From Clostridia bacterium (GTDB taxonomy: Bacteria; Bacillota; Clostridia; Oscillospirales; CAG-272), in NCBI GenBank assembly GCA_017482355.1, contig JAFUNJ010000010.1:124001-188000 (forward strand): a stretch of DNA of 64,000 nucleotides, read 5' to 3'. Both the position numbers and the translations under genes were made by a program. Positions 1 to 7,698 of this stretch are shown piece after piece (the stretch's first letter is position 1; each line of letters starts with the position of its first letter). The notes under the pieces were generated by a model, which was not told the DNA's origin, made no database searches, and worked only from the letters and a program-made list of their open reading frames with translations.

Positions 1-1281
1 CTCCGTGCTGTAGCTGCTATGTATGAAAAGTACGATGCGAAGGCACTCTACTTTACCTCCGACGGTCCTACATACACCATGCTCAACGGCGGTACTCTCC
101 CCGAATATCTCGCAGTTGCAAACTTCGGCTCAAATCCCAAGGAGCAGTTCAAGAAGCTCGAGGAATACCGTCCCGATCAGCCCCTTATGTGCGGCGAGTA
201 TTGGAACGGTTGGTTCGACCAGTGGGAAAAGAACGCAGTTACCCGTGACTATATGACCTGCGTTAACGACCTTAAGGACTTCCTTGAGATCGACGCGTCG
301 ATCAACGTGTATATGTTCCACGGTGGCACGAACTTTAACTTTTGGGCAGGCGCGAACATGTACGATAAGGTGTTCTTCGATACCACGAGCTACGATTACG
401 GCTCACCCGTTTCCGAGGCAGGAGACCGTACTCCCATGTACTACGCTTTCCGCGATGCAATTATCGCAAAATACGGCGAGGATAAGGTTCCCCCGCTCAC
501 CGCAAAGGAAAGCGAGAAGAAGGCGTACGGTAAGGTCACGATGACCAAGACTGCGGCTCTCTTCGATAACCTCGACAATATCGGTAAGAAGTTCCGCGCT
601 CCTGCGCCGAGACCTATGGAGGACTTCGGTCAGGCGTTCGGATACATCCTGTATAGCGCAGAGATCCCCGGTCCGATGGAGGGATGGCCGCTTCATATCG
701 ACGAGCTCCACGACAGAGCAAATATCTACGTAAACGGCGAATATAAGGCAACCTACCATAGAAATAATCCCGTTAAGGACGAAGAGGCAGTTTCTATTCC
801 GATCGGATTCGGCGAAAGTGCAAAGCTCGACGTTCTCGTTGAGAACCAGGGACGTATCAACTACGGTCCCTTCATGGCTGACCGTAAGGGATGCACACGC
901 ATCCGCTTCGCACAGTGTCAGCACCACGGTTGGGATGTCTACACGCTCCCGATGAATAACCTCGAAAAGCTTGATTTCAAGCCCATCGAGAACGTTCCTA
1001 CCGAAGAAAGTCCCCTCGTCGGTCCTAACTTCTTCAAGGCAGAGCTTGAAATTGAGGGTAAGCCCTGCGATACTTTCCTTAAGCTTGACGGCTTCACCAA
1101 GGGCTTCGTAACCGTAAACGGCTTCAACCTCGGCAGATACTGGAAGATCGGTCCGCAAAAGACTCTCTACGTTCCCGCTCCTATCCTCAAGGAAGGCGTA
1201 AACGAGATCATCGTATTCGAGAATGACGAAACCGCTACTCTCGATATCGAATTTACCGACGTTCACGACCTCGGAAGATAA
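1..1281 (+). CDS. Beta-galactosidase, GH35, C-terminal part (partial at left edge)
   Basis: Retaining GH35 enzyme that releases terminal beta-galactose from oligosaccharides. The frame is open from base 1, so the N-terminal part of the barrel, including the expected acid/base Glu region, lies outside the window. Visible are the nucleophile segment CGEYWNGWFDQW (about 60 residues after the first Met at 19), then FHGGTNFNFWAGAN and TSYDYGSPVSEAGD, which are hallmark GH35 barrel motifs. These are followed by the C-terminal beta-sandwich (GFVTVNGFNLGRYWKIGPQ near the end), the usual galactose-binding-like module. There is no transmembrane anchor or sorting motif in the visible part, so an intracellular or otherwise unanchored enzyme is likely. 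Family is certain; substrate linkage is not determinable. Confidence 0.93.
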   Translation, partial: LRAVAAMYEKYDAKALYFTSDGPTYTMLNGGTLPEYLAVANFGSNPKEQFKKLEEYRPDQPLMCGEYWNGWFDQWEKNAVTRDYMTCVNDLKDFLEIDASINVYMFHGGTNFNFWAGANMYDKVFFDTTSYDYGSPVSEAGDRTPMYYAFRDAIIAKYGEDKVPPLTAKESEKKAYGKVTMTKTAALFDNLDNIGKKFRAPAPRPMEDFGQAFGYILYSAEIPGPMEGWPLHIDELHDRANIYVNGEYKATYHRNNPVKDEEAVSIPIGFGESAKLDVLVENQGRINYGPFMADRKGCTRIRFAQCQHHGWDVYTLPMNNLEKLDFKPIENVPTEESPLVGPNFFKAELEIEGKPCDTFLKLDGFTKGFVTVNGFNLGRYWKIGPQKTLYVPAPILKEGVNEIIVFENDETATLDIEFTDVHDLGR

Positions 1282-1291
1282 TCAATGATGA

Positions 1292-1316
1292 AAAGCCCGC
1301 ATTTGCGGGCTTTTTT
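1292..1316 (+). terminator. Intrinsic terminator after GH35 gene
   Basis: An 8-bp stem (AAGCCCGC / GCGGGCTT) with a 4-base loop is followed by a T run, 10 bases after the stop codon. Confidence 0.85.
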
Positions 1317-1430
1317 GATCTATTATTCCGCATCCGTGATTTCCTGTCGAAAATTGGCACAAAAAAGCTCTTTTAAGTATAATAAAAGTGGTAAAAAGGA
1401 AACAAATAACAGCATTTTTGAAAAAAATCA

Positions 1431-1459
1431 TTGACATATTTAATTATCTGATTTATAAT
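1431..1459 (+). promoter_or_regulatory. SigA-type promoter of rpsF-ssb-rpsR
   Basis: TTGACA at 1431-1436 and TATAAT at 1454-1459 with 17-base spacing: a full consensus match, about 80 bases ahead of rpsF. Confidence 0.85.
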
Positions 1460-1482
1460 AGTAGGGTGAAAACTTTTGTTTT

Positions 1483-1528
1483 CTCCTTGCCGCCGAAATC
1501 ATAGCGGCGGTCTTATGTCCATAAGGAG
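1483..1528 (+). promoter_or_regulatory. rpsF leader hairpin sequestering the ribosome binding site (S6:S18-type autoregulation candidate)
   Basis: The leader folds into an inner 6-bp helix (1490-1495 with 1505-1510, 9-base loop) and an outer 6-bp helix in which CTCCTT (1483-1488) pairs with AAGGAG (1523-1528), the Shine-Dalgarno of rpsF. A 12-base one-sided internal loop separates them. Known rpsF leaders in many bacteria bind the S6:S18 complex for feedback control. Position and gene context fit that role. The exact match to the published consensus, including its CCG element, is not verified here. Confidence 0.6.
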
Positions 1529-1537
1529 GTGTAAAAA

Positions 1538-1834
1538 ATGGAAAAGAACAACATGTCTTACGAAGTCCTGTTCGTAGTTGATCTTACCCCCGGCGAGGAG
1601 GGCGTTAAAGCTCTTGTTGAGAAGTTTACTTCTCTCATCGCCGATAACGGCACCGTTAACGAGGTTAACGAGTGGGGCAAGCGTCGTCTCGCTTACCCGA
1701 TCAACGATATGAACGACGGTTACTACGTGCTTGTTAATTTCTCCGCTCCCACGGATTTCCCCGCAGAGCTCGAGAGAATTTTCAGCATCACAGACGGTAT
1801 TCTCCGTTCTATGGTAATCGCTAAGGAAGCATAA
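1538..1834 (+). CDS. rpsF: 30S ribosomal protein S6
   Basis: Small-subunit protein of 98 residues that pairs with S18 on the platform of the 30S subunit. The central WGKRRLAYPINDMNDGYYVL block is the S6 signature, and length is typical. GGAGG at 1525-1529 precedes the ATG by 8 bases. It is first in the classic rpsF-ssb-rpsR operon, 14 bases ahead of ssb, with a consensus promoter and an RBS-occluding leader hairpin upstream. That arrangement suggests translational feedback by S6:S18. Confidence 0.97.
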   Translation: MEKNNMSYEVLFVVDLTPGEEGVKALVEKFTSLIADNGTVNEVNEWGKRRLAYPINDMNDGYYVLVNFSAPTDFPAELERIFSITDGILRSMVIAKEA

Positions 1835-1848
1835 TTTGGAGGTTTATT

Positions 1849-2325
1849 ATGGCAAGCTTGAATCTTAATAAGGTCGTTTTGGCAGGTCATCTTGCAGCAG
1901 ATCCCGAAATGAGACAGACGCAGAGCGGTATTCCCGTATGCTCTTTCCGTGTAGGCGTTTCCCGCAGATATCAGCCGAAGACAAGCGAAGGTCAGTCGCA
2001 GTCGGTTGCAGACTTCATCACCGTTGTCGCATGGCGTCAGCAAGCGGAGTTTGTTTCCCGCTATTTCCGCAAGGGTAGCTCTATTTGCGTCACCGGCTCT
2101 ATTCAGATGCGCCAGTGGACAGATAAGCACGATCAGAAGAGATATGACCTTGAGATCGTAGCAGACGACGTTATGTTCGTCGATTCCAAGGGCGATAGCA
2201 CCGGCGATCAGGGCGGATTCGGCGCTTCCTACAATGCCACGGGCTATGCTCCCTCTTTCTCTTCTCAGACAGAGTCGGCTCCTAAATTCGAGGAGATGTC
2301 AAACGACGACGACCTGCCCTTCTGA
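1849..2325 (+). CDS. ssb: Single-stranded DNA-binding protein
   Basis: Binds single-stranded DNA during replication, recombination and repair, usually as a homotetramer. The 158-residue protein has an N-terminal OB fold (about residues 1-108, opening NKVVLAGHLAADPEMRQTQS), a Gly/Ser/Phe-rich flexible linker, and the acidic tip DDDLPF that recruits partner proteins. GGAGG lies 9 bases before the ATG. It sits between rpsF and rpsR, as in most Firmicutes, so this is the housekeeping SSB rather than a mobile-element copy. Confidence 0.97.
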   Translation: MASLNLNKVVLAGHLAADPEMRQTQSGIPVCSFRVGVSRRYQPKTSEGQSQSVADFITVVAWRQQAEFVSRYFRKGSSICVTGSIQMRQWTDKHDQKRYDLEIVADDVMFVDSKGDSTGDQGGFGASYNATGYAPSFSSQTESAPKFEEMSNDDDLPF

Positions 2326-2359
2326 GAGCACAGTTTAAATTTAACAGGAGGAATGTAAG

Positions 2360-2617
2360 ATGGATAACAATCAGGCACCGCAGACGCAGAAGCCCTTCCG
2401 TCAGAACAAGAGACACAAGAAGGTCTGCCAGTTCTGCGCTGATAAGATCGACCATGTCGATTACAAAGACGTAAGCAGACTTAGAAAGTGTGTAAGTGAG
2501 CGCTCCAAGATCCTTCCCAGAAGAGTCACCGGAACCTGCGCTTATCACCAGCGTCAGCTTACTATCGCTATTAAGAGAGCACGCCACATGGCGCTCATCC
2601 CTTATATCAGCGACTAA
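2360..2617 (+). CDS. rpsR: 30S ribosomal protein S18
   Basis: 85-residue partner of S6. The signature core ([29 protein letters not shown]) is present. An N-terminal CxxC (VCQFCADK) plus a further Cys near the middle and one before the signature His indicate the zinc-binding C+ type of S18. Organisms often carry a second, Cys-less paralogue under Zur control, but none is visible here. GGAGG sits 9 bases upstream of the ATG, and ssb ends 34 bases earlier. Last gene of the operon. Confidence 0.96.
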   Translation: MDNNQAPQTQKPFRQNKRHKKVCQFCADKIDHVDYKDVSRLRKCVSERSKILPRRVTGTCAYHQRQLTIAIKRARHMALIPYISD

Positions 2618-2628
2618 AAACTAAAAAG

Positions 2629-2662
2629 ATGAGGGCTGACGCGGTTTCGTGTCAGCCCTCAC
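2629..2662. terminator. Stable stem-loop after rpsR (possible terminator)
   Basis: A perfect 10-bp stem (2631-2640 with 2651-2660) with a 10-base loop lies 13 bases after rpsR. No T run follows on the plus strand, so it may act as an mRNA 3' stabiliser rather than a strong terminator. An A-rich 5' side would give a U tract on the minus strand. Confidence 0.5.
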
Positions 2663-2803
2663 GAAGTCTTTAGGGCAAATTTTTGCCCACAACATTTAGA
2701 AATTCACTTATAAATTTTTCAAAATAGCGCATCAAAATACCATTAATTGGCATATAATCTTAGTAATGATCAGAAAGGCAGAGGGGACATCCCTCCCGAA
2801 TTT

Positions 2804-3658
2804 ATGTTACTTAAAAATATGAAAACAAGGCTGTTTACGGCGTTTCTGGCGGTTTTAATACTACTACCGTCATGCGCTATGTACGCGGCAAAAGATAAAC
2901 TTCCTCTTGAGCCGGAGATCGCCGAGAGCGATACCGCAAACGAGGACGGCACTTACGGCGAGCCCGAGATTCCAGTTACAGATGAGCTTCCAAGTGAAAA
3001 TGAGGAAAATAAAAACGAGGGATCAGATGTCGTTGAAGACGATGACACTGACGGTGAGACCGAGCTTCCTGCCGAGAAGGAAGAAAACGAAGATAATAAA
3101 GAAGACGAAAGCGATGTAACGGTTGATGTCAACCGTCCGGGCGTCGGTTCGTCCGGATCGACAGAAAAGGTGTTCGTTCCGTACGACGTTCCGCTGTCAA
3201 TCGAGCAGCAGAAAATCGTTGAGAAGGTCGCCGAAAGATTCTATATCAGCGAGGAGCTGATCTTCGGCGTAATGAAGGTCGAGTCAAAATATAACGTAAA
3301 CGCTATCGGCAAAAATGCAAATTACCTTGGAATAATGCAGATATCAAAGTCGAATCTCAAAATTCTCAAGCAGTATTGCGGCGTTACCGACCTTATGGAT
3401 TTCGAGCAGAACGTAATTGCCGGCTCGTATTACCTCCGCACTTATCTTACGAGATATAACGACGACAAGCATATTTCGCTCCTCTATTACCACGGCGGAT
3501 ATAAGTACGCAAACAAGCTTATAGCAAGAGGGCAGTACGAGGACAGCTACACAAGAGCCGTTATAAATGAGATGAACCGTATCGTTGAAGCAAGAAGAAA
3601 GCTCGCAAATGAAATGGGCGTTAAGCTTTACGGCGGCTTCTACGAGAATTATACCTAA
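2804..3658 (+). CDS. Lytic transglycosylase-like lipoprotein (SLT domain)
   Basis: Predicted cell-envelope murein lytic enzyme. From the chosen ATG it starts with a short basic segment and a hydrophobic stretch ending in LLPSC, a plausible but imperfect lipobox (Pro at -2). About 80 residues of Asp/Glu/Asn-rich linker follow, then a C-terminal lysozyme-like domain with FGVMKVESKYNVNAIGKNA, whose Glu is the expected catalytic residue, and LGIMQIS as the second SLT motif. A second ATG at 2819 is equally possible. An upstream TTG in the same frame at 2747 overlaps a TATAAT-like sequence (2753-2758) and is unlikely. The acidic linker probably spans the wall. Substrate is inferred from fold only. 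Confidence 0.82.
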   Translation: MLLKNMKTRLFTAFLAVLILLPSCAMYAAKDKLPLEPEIAESDTANEDGTYGEPEIPVTDELPSENEENKNEGSDVVEDDDTDGETELPAEKEENEDNKEDESDVTVDVNRPGVGSSGSTEKVFVPYDVPLSIEQQKIVEKVAERFYISEELIFGVMKVESKYNVNAIGKNANYLGIMQISKSNLKILKQYCGVTDLMDFEQNVIAGSYYLRTYLTRYNDDKHISLLYYHGGYKYANKLIARGQYEDSYTRAVINEMNRIVEARRKLANEMGVKLYGGFYENYT

Positions 3659-3664
3659 ATTAAA

Positions 3665-3693
3665 AACCCCGAAAAGCGCTGCTTTTCGGGGTT
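3665..3693. terminator. Bidirectional intrinsic terminator
   Basis: A long stem (AACCCCGAAAAGC / GCTTTTCGGGGTT) has A and T tracts on either side. It lies between two convergent genes and can serve both. Confidence 0.88.
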
Positions 3694-3699
3694 TTTTCA

Positions 3700-5136
3700 T
3701 TATTTTCTCTTTTTGACGTGAACGTGGCAAAGGCGCTCGTATTCATCGAAATCGATTTCGCGCATAATGTTGTCGAGCTCGTCGTCACCCATAGCGGTCG
3801 TTCTGCCTTCCTCATACTCGCGGTCGATCACTTCCTTTATCTTTGCGATAAAGGGAGCTTTTTTGTCTACCTTGTCCTCGTCGTTCAGACGGAAATATCC
3901 GTTTATCCAGAACGCGATTCCGGCAAGACCGGAGTGCTTGTCAACAGATACCGTCGCAGGACGCCCAAGGATCTTTTCGGTGTCGAAGATGTTATATATC
4001 TCCTGATCCTTAAGAAGTCCGTCTGCATGGATTCCGGCTCTCGTCATATTGAAGTTACGTCCCACAAAGGGAGTCTTCGGGGGAATTTCGTATCCGATGT
4101 CCTGCTCAAAGAAGTTTGCGATCTCTGTAATTACCGAAAGATCCATTCCGTCAGTCGTTCCGCGGAGCGACGCATACTCGATAGCCATCGCTTCAAGCGG
4201 ACAGTTACCGGTACGCTCACCGATGCCGAGAAGGGCACAGTTGATACCAGAGCAGCCGTAGAGCCAAGCGGTAGAAGCGTTTGTTACGACCTTATAGAAA
4301 TCGTTGTGACCGTGCCATTCGAGAAGCTCGCTCGGAACACCTGCATAGTGCTGGAGACCGTAGATGATACCGGGAACGCTTCTCGGAAGCGCGGCGCCCG
4401 GATAGGAAACGCCGAATCCCATGGTATCGCAAGCACGGATCTTGATCGGAACGCCGCTTTCCTCACTCAAACGAGTAAGCGCTTCAGCAAAGGGAACGAC
4501 GAAGCCGTAATAGTCTGCACGGGTAATATCCTCAAAGTGACAACGCGGGCGGATGCCCTTTTCAAGCACGCTTTTAACTACACCGAGATACTTGTCCATC
4601 GCCTGCGCGCGGGTAAGTCCCATTTTGTTATAAATATGATAGTCGGAGCAGGAAACGAGCACGCCCGTTTCCTTGATTCCGATAGATTTTACGAGCTCGA
4701 AATCCTTTTCGCTTGCTCTTATCCACGAGGTGACCTCGGGAAAATCAAATCCGAGAGCCATACATTCCTCAACGGCGCGGCGGTCTTTCTCGGAATAAAC
4801 GAAAAATTCACTCTGTCGGATAAGTCCCTTAGGTCCGCCGAGGCGGTGAAGCATTTTGAATATCTCAACGATCTGTCTTACCGAAAAGGGCGATGTCGAC
4901 TGCTGACCGTCGCGGAAGGTCGTGTCGGTTATCCAGATGTTCTCAGGCATATTGATCGGCACGAAGCGATGGTTGAAGGAGACCTTCGGAATGCTCTCGT
5001 AGTCGAAAAGATGACGGTAGAGATTCGGGGATTCTCTGTCCTGAAGCTGATATTTATATGAAGATTGCTCAAGAAGATTCGTCGCGGGCGAAAATTCGAG
5101 CTTCTGTGATGATGGAGCGTTTCTTTTGTCTTGCAT
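3700..5136 (-). CDS. HMGL-family acyl-CoA condensing enzyme; candidate Re-citrate synthase
   Basis: 478-residue member of the isopropylmalate/homocitrate/citramalate synthase superfamily, which condenses an acyl-CoA with a 2-oxoacid at a divalent-metal site. Visible are WITDTTFRDGQQS (metal-binding Asp and catalytic Arg), RCHFEDITRADYYG, CDTMGFG, EWHGHNDFYK (metal-binding HxH) and GIGERTGNCPLEA. It lacks the ~100-residue C-terminal leucine-feedback domain of LeuA. The N-terminus carries an extra ~65-residue segment (YKYQLQDRESPNLYRHLFDY) that I associate with the clostridial group containing the Re-specific citrate synthase of Clostridium kluyveri. No leu genes are adjacent, which also argues against leucine synthesis. 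GGAGG precedes the ATG. Subfamily assignment is moderate. Confidence 0.8.
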   Translation of the reverse strand: MQDKRNAPSSQKLEFSPATNLLEQSSYKYQLQDRESPNLYRHLFDYESIPKVSFNHRFVPINMPENIWITDTTFRDGQQSTSPFSVRQIVEIFKMLHRLGGPKGLIRQSEFFVYSEKDRRAVEECMALGFDFPEVTSWIRASEKDFELVKSIGIKETGVLVSCSDYHIYNKMGLTRAQAMDKYLGVVKSVLEKGIRPRCHFEDITRADYYGFVVPFAEALTRLSEESGVPIKIRACDTMGFGVSYPGAALPRSVPGIIYGLQHYAGVPSELLEWHGHNDFYKVVTNASTAWLYGCSGINCALLGIGERTGNCPLEAMAIEYASLRGTTDGMDLSVITEIANFFEQDIGYEIPPKTPFVGRNFNMTRAGIHADGLLKDQEIYNIFDTEKILGRPATVSVDKHSGLAGIAFWINGYFRLNDEDKVDKKAPFIAKIKEVIDREYEEGRTTAMGDDELDNIMREIDFDEYERLCHVHVKKRK

Positions 5137-5189
5137 TTTTGCCTCCGCAAATTGTCATTATTTTTGCCGTTTCAGCTAAATATAAAGCG

Positions 5190-5218
5190 ATTATACCACA
5201 GATAATGAATTATTGCAA
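5190..5218 (-). promoter_or_regulatory. Promoter of the HMGL-family gene
   Basis: On the minus strand, TTGCAA (5213-5218), 17 bases, then TATAAT (5190-5195). Confidence 0.7.
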
Positions 5219-5236
5219 TAGCTTTCTTGCAAAAAA

Positions 5237-6154
5237 TTAAATTATTCCGAGATTAATTGAGATGAAGGCAAGAATAGGGCAGATGAGTGCGGAAACGACT
5301 CTGCCGAGAATATATTTGTGTGAAGGAATTTTGCCCTCAGAAACCGAAAGGGACTGAAATATCATAGAAAGTCCCGACCAACCGATAGCGCTTGAGACCA
5401 GTATAAAGGTAACGTCGGGCGGAAATTTCCCCGAAATATATTGTAGCCCCGATGCAAGCTCCAAAAATGGGCAGATAAAAAGCTTGATATTTTCCTTTAT
5501 GGGCAATGAAACGATTATTCCCGAAAGTGAGGAGAAGAATATAACGCTTCCGCAGACCGACAGCATATTTATTGCGGCGTCACGTATCGAGGAGGCAACT
5601 GCATTCGATAGTTTTTCACTTTTCATGCTTGTTAGCTTCGTTTTTACGAAATGCGATTTTTTCGGACGGAGAAATACGGCGGTCAGCATAACGGAGACAA
5701 TTTGAAAAAAGAACAGCGCGACACCGCGCCGAGTACTTCCCAAGATATTAATACCAACAACGGAGTAAATGAACCCGAAGGAAACAACCGATGAAAGAAG
5801 CAGAGCACTTGCTTTTTCACTGTCGCTTTCCTTTTCGCACGAAAGATTTTTTACCGCCATAGCGCCTGTAGGTGCAGAGCCGAGAATACCGATAAGAAAT
5901 GAAGCTATGTATTTCCCGCAAATGCCGAATAAAGGAGTGAAGAGCTTATTTCCTATCCTTGATAGGGTGTTGAATACGCCCGAACGAACCGCAATTCCCG
6001 TCAAGATCATCATAGGAAAAAGCGTTGGTACGAGTACTTTTCCGCAAAGCTTCATTCCGTTAAGCGCCGAGCGTGCGGCAATATCGGAAAAGACAATATA
6101 GAAGAATATAAATACTAAAGACGCGTACCCGAAAAGCGACCTGTGCTTGACCAT
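5237..6154 (-). CDS. ylbJ: Sporulation integral membrane protein YlbJ-like
   Basis: Polytopic membrane protein of 305 residues with a nucleoside-recognition (Gate) type arrangement. At least six hydrophobic segments are visible, together with a conserved loop ILGSAPTGAMAVKNL. In Bacillus, YlbJ is a mother-cell sporulation protein needed for spore cortex or resistance; its transported substrate is not settled. This copy is shorter than the ~400-residue Bacillus protein. It is divergent from yqfC-yqfD, two other sporulation genes, across a 66-base gap, so shared sporulation control is likely. I could not identify a clear sigma-E promoter there. The alternative is another Gate-family transporter such as SpmA/SpmB-like. 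Confidence 0.72.
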   Translation of the reverse strand: MVKHRSLFGYASLVFIFFYIVFSDIAARSALNGMKLCGKVLVPTLFPMMILTGIAVRSGVFNTLSRIGNKLFTPLFGICGKYIASFLIGILGSAPTGAMAVKNLSCEKESDSEKASALLLSSVVSFGFIYSVVGINILGSTRRGVALFFFQIVSVMLTAVFLRPKKSHFVKTKLTSMKSEKLSNAVASSIRDAAINMLSVCGSVIFFSSLSGIIVSLPIKENIKLFICPFLELASGLQYISGKFPPDVTFILVSSAIGWSGLSMIFQSLSVSEGKIPSHKYILGRVVSALICPILAFISINLGII

Positions 6155-6220
6155 GAATTATGCTCCCGTTATCTGCATATTTTATTATACTATATAAATT
6201 TTAAGCGGGAGATATTCTTT

Positions 6221-6481
6221 ATGAAGCTAAAAAAACGCTTGCTGCAGCTTGTTGATCTTCCCGAGGATTCGCTCGGCGGAAGTCATATTGAGATAGTATC
6301 GGATTCGACCGTTAAGGTTAACGGTTGCCGTAGGATCGTTGAATATTCGTCCGAGACAGTGATCCTTTCAATGAAGGAATACGACCTGACGGTAGTGGGG
6401 CGCGATCTTACGCTTTCGTCATACGGAGAAAACACAGCCGCAGTTTCGGGGAAAATACTGTCAGTCAAGCTCGGAGGGTAA
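6221..6481 (+). CDS. yqfC: Sporulation protein YqfC
   Basis: 86-residue protein opening MKLKKRLLQLVDLPEDSLGG, a typical YqfC start, followed by a small beta-rich YabP/YqfC domain. It is expressed in the mother cell in Bacillus; its biochemical function is unknown. GCGGGAGAT about 8 bases before this ATG decides the start; the frame is open further upstream but without support. The stop is 2 bases before yqfD, its constant partner. Confidence 0.88.
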   Translation: MKLKKRLLQLVDLPEDSLGGSHIEIVSDSTVKVNGCRRIVEYSSETVILSMKEYDLTVVGRDLTLSSYGENTAAVSGKILSVKLGG

Positions 6482-6483
6482 AT

Positions 6484-7689
6484 ATGCTGAAAAAAATTAT
6501 TGGATTTTTCACGGGAGTCAGACGTCTTTCCTGCCCGAAAAGGACGTTTACGAATATCGTAACGCTTATGGCGCAAAGCGGTATCAAATACGCTGATGCA
6601 AAAGAAAAGGACGGCAGAGTCAGCTTTTCCGTCACCGAGATTGAGTATAAGAAGCTTATACGTATGATCGACGGAAGCGTCTTTCGCCTGCACCAAAGAA
6701 AGGGATTGCCTTATTTTTTATACCGTTATAGGCACCGTTACGGTCTTGTCGTCGGAATCATTATTTTCATTTTGCTTACAAAAATGTCAACGGGCTACGT
6801 CTGGGATATTACCGTCGACGGAAACGAAAGCATATCGGATTCCGAGGTGATAAACACTCTTGACGAGCTCGGCTTTTCGGTCGGAAGCCACATCCCCGAT
6901 ATTGATTTTTATGATATCTGCCATCAGTTCGTGCTTGAAAACGAAAACGTTGCCTGGATATCTGTAAATATGGAAGGCACGTCAGCACGCGTCAAGCTGA
7001 TCGAGCGAGACGCAAAGGGGGAGGACGGCGATAACGGAACGCCATCAAATATCGTTGCAGCATCGGACGGAATAGTAGTGCGCACAGAAACTATCGACGG
7101 TGAGCTTTGCGTCAAGGCGGGCGATCCCGTTACCGAGGGACAGTTACTTATAAGCGGTGTCGTTGAGATCGGGCAGGGAATCGACACAGGAAAATTCACG
7201 CTGACTCGCGCAAAGGGAAGTATCTATGCGCAGACAAAACGCAGTTTTTCGGTCAGCGTTCCATTGAGCGGAGTCAAAAACACCGTTAAAGAGAAGATTT
7301 TGGCAAAAAAGACGCTTATTTTTTTCGGAAAATCAATTAAACTTAAAGAAAACAGTAGCATTTTAGATAAAGAGTGTGATATAATAAAAGAAAGCAAACG
7401 CGTCGTTCTTTTCGAGGATCTCGGCGAAAGCTGGCATATACCTCTTCCCGTTACCGTCGTAACGGAATACGCTCTTCTCACAGAGGAGATCCCGTTTTCT
7501 TACACCGAGGAGGAGGCGCTTAGGGTAGCCGAAAAGGAGATGGCACTTCTTTACGCCTCGGCAATGAGCGGTGCCGAGCTTATGAGTAAGACCGTAGAAA
7601 GTGTGCTTGAGGATGGCGTGCTTAAATTGACTTGGGAAGTTGAATGTATAACAGATATCGGACGCGAAACGCCGATAGGACTTGTATAG
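6484..7689 (+). CDS. yqfD: Sporulation protein YqfD
   Basis: 401-residue membrane protein of the YqfD family. It has an N-terminal cytosolic domain, a hydrophobic segment near residues 88-100 (LVVGIIIFILLTK), then a long extracytoplasmic part beginning with a POTRA-like stretch (DGNESISDSEVINTLDELG). Family members are needed for efficient sporulation in Bacillus and Clostridium, by an undefined mechanism in the mother-cell membrane. It is translationally close to yqfC (2-base gap) and 9 bases ahead of phoH, so the sporulation pair and the housekeeping genes form one transcription unit. Confidence 0.9.
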   Translation: MLKKIIGFFTGVRRLSCPKRTFTNIVTLMAQSGIKYADAKEKDGRVSFSVTEIEYKKLIRMIDGSVFRLHQRKGLPYFLYRYRHRYGLVVGIIIFILLTKMSTGYVWDITVDGNESISDSEVINTLDELGFSVGSHIPDIDFYDICHQFVLENENVAWISVNMEGTSARVKLIERDAKGEDGDNGTPSNIVAASDGIVVRTETIDGELCVKAGDPVTEGQLLISGVVEIGQGIDTGKFTLTRAKGSIYAQTKRSFSVSVPLSGVKNTVKEKILAKKTLIFFGKSIKLKENSSILDKECDIIKESKRVVLFEDLGESWHIPLPVTVVTEYALLTEEIPFSYTEEEALRVAEKEMALLYASAMSGAELMSKTVESVLEDGVLKLTWEVECITDIGRETPIGLV

Positions 7690-7698
7690 AGGTTAAAA

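Noticed and set aside
403..1266. Minus-strand frame opposite the GH35 gene
   Set aside because: Lies wholly within the GH35 coding region and shows no protein-like motifs.
3718..5061. Long plus-strand frame opposite the HMGL-family gene
   Set aside because: Its sequence has no recognisable family and it mirrors a strongly conserved minus-strand gene; it is a shadow frame.
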